A stretch of 6,552 nucleotides of DNA from an uncultured Actinomycetes bacterium (GTDB lineage Bacteria > Actinomycetota > Actinomycetes > Nanopelagicales > Nanopelagicaceae), in NCBI GenBank assembly GCA_903898855.1, contig CAIUHB010000197.1, positions 1-6,552 of the forward strand, in the 5' to 3' direction. A program made the translations under genes and the position numbers. The notes beneath the pieces were generated by a model. The model saw only the letters and a list, made by a program, of their open reading frames with translations. It was not told the DNA's origin and made no database searches. Of this stretch, positions 5,885 to 6,552 are shown piece by piece. Positions within the stretch are counted from its first letter, which is position 1; the number at the start of each line of letters is the position of its first letter.

Positions 5885-6552
5885 ATGATTAGTTGGCCCG
5901 ATGTAGCGATACCTCCACTGGAGCCCAATTTTCGACTCCCTGACTTGCGAGTGAAGGCGAGCTCCGGTTTAGAGACCTTATCTGGTTCCGATAATTTCAC
6001 TCTCTACGTTTGTGGAATTACGCCTTACGACGCTACTCACCTTGGTCATGCAGCGACGTATCTCACTTACGATTTGATTCAGCGTTATCTTTTGGCGCAA
6101 GGCAGAAAAGTAATTTTTGCCGAAAATGTAACTGATATAGATGACCCGCTATTCGAGCGAGCAAAGCGCGATAATTGTGATTGGCAGGAGCTGGCAACCA
6201 GCCAGATAGACCTTTTCAGGTCTGATATGAGCGCACTACATATACTTCCACCGGAATCATTTATTGCCGTTACAGAAGTTATTCCTCTGATAATTAGTTG
6301 CGTCGAAACCCTTATGCGTAAGGGCTTTGCGTACAAAGTTGAGCAAGATATCTATTTCGACATCAAGAATTTCAAGTCTCGACTTCCTGTCTCGGAGGCA
6401 GAGGCTCGCGTCATATTTGCAGAACGCGGCGGAGATCCAGAACGGCCTGGAAAACGGGATCCGCTTGATCCTTTACTCTGGCTGGCGCACAGAGAAGGGG
6501 AGCCAGAATGGGCGGCCTCATTTGGTTCCGGTCGACCTGGCTGGCATATTGA
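5885..6552 (+). CDS. mshC: Cysteine--glucosaminyl-inositol ligase MshC (5' part, truncated by window)
   Basis: MshC joins L-cysteine, activated as cysteinyl-AMP with ATP, to the amine of GlcN-Ins in the third defined step of mycothiol synthesis, in the cytoplasm. The 222 complete codons here correspond to roughly the first half of a protein of about 410 aa. It is a cysteinyl-tRNA-synthetase-like Rossmann domain. VCGITPYDATHLGHAATY (42-59) carries the zinc ligand C43 and the HIGH-type ATP motif HLGH (52-55). NVTDIDDPLFERA (81-93) and ERGGDPERPGK (180-190) match MshC from mycobacteria more closely than CysS. C43 is at the same number as in the M. smegmatis enzyme, supporting the ATG at 5885. 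A TTG at 5879, better spaced from GAGAG (5867-5871), would add two residues. The segment before WHI (220-222) leads to the expected second zinc Cys just past the edge. The KMSKS loop is outside the window. The gene follows three conserved actinobacterial genes. Confidence 0.96.
   Translation, partial: MISWPDVAIPPLEPNFRLPDLRVKASSGLETLSGSDNFTLYVCGITPYDATHLGHAATYLTYDLIQRYLLAQGRKVIFAENVTDIDDPLFERAKRDNCDWQELATSQIDLFRSDMSALHILPPESFIAVTEVIPLIISCVETLMRKGFAYKVEQDIYFDIKNFKSRLPVSEAEARVIFAERGGDPERPGKRDPLDPLLWLAHREGEPEWAASFGSGRPGWHI

Noticed and set aside
6085..6336. Open frame of 83 codons on the minus strand
   Set aside because: It is antisense to the MshC catalytic domain with its NVTDIDDPLFERA motif. 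There is no independent coding signal.
5885..6552. Calling the last gene cysteinyl-tRNA synthetase (cysS)
   Set aside because: The CGITPYDATHLGHAATY and ERGGDPERPGK segments and the gene neighbours match MshC; CysS normally has a CGPTVYD..HIGH pattern.

Overview
This window looks like chromosomal DNA from an actinobacterium. The evidence is gene content: the start of mshC, the mycothiol cysteine ligase, is preceded by three proteins almost confined to Actinobacteria (an MSMEG_4193-type histidine phosphatase, a DUF3090 protein and an SCO1664-type kinase-like protein). Base composition is roughly balanced by eye, not the 65-72 % G+C of Streptomyces or Mycobacterium. Intergenic gaps are very short and several genes overlap. 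Together this suggests a streamlined, moderate-GC lineage such as a freshwater or marine planktonic actinobacterium; that placement is inference.

Layout, left to right: a DUF554 membrane protein (+, 35-769) converges on a type II thymidine kinase (-, 789-1424). A tRNA-Leu(GAG) gene (-, 1452-1538) lies just upstream of the thymidine kinase on the same strand, with a plausible promoter behind it. A full-length M20 metallopeptidase (+, 1622-2953) overlaps tail to tail, by 21 bp, with an aldo/keto reductase (-, 2933-3895). From a 48-bp divergent gap the final cluster runs on the + strand: histidine phosphatase (3944-4624), DUF3090 (4621-5187, ATGA overlap), SCO1664-like (5171-5860, 17-bp overlap) and mshC (from 5885, cut by the window end).

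The last four genes form an apparent translationally coupled operon whose only biochemically defined member is MshC, which joins cysteine to the glucosaminyl-inositol precursor of mycothiol. The three partners are conserved but functionally obscure, and they are the best place in the window to look for new biology. A second pattern concerns gene starts: AKR, the phosphatase and mshC each have a TANNNT box ending exactly 6 nt before the ATG, and two of the three lack a convincing Shine-Dalgarno. This fits leaderless transcription, which is common in Actinobacteria.

No insertion sequence, CRISPR array, rRNA, prophage or long repeat is visible. No stretch over 300 bp lacks a gene; the longest non-genic gap is 1539-1621. 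All genes read as intact; only mshC is partial.
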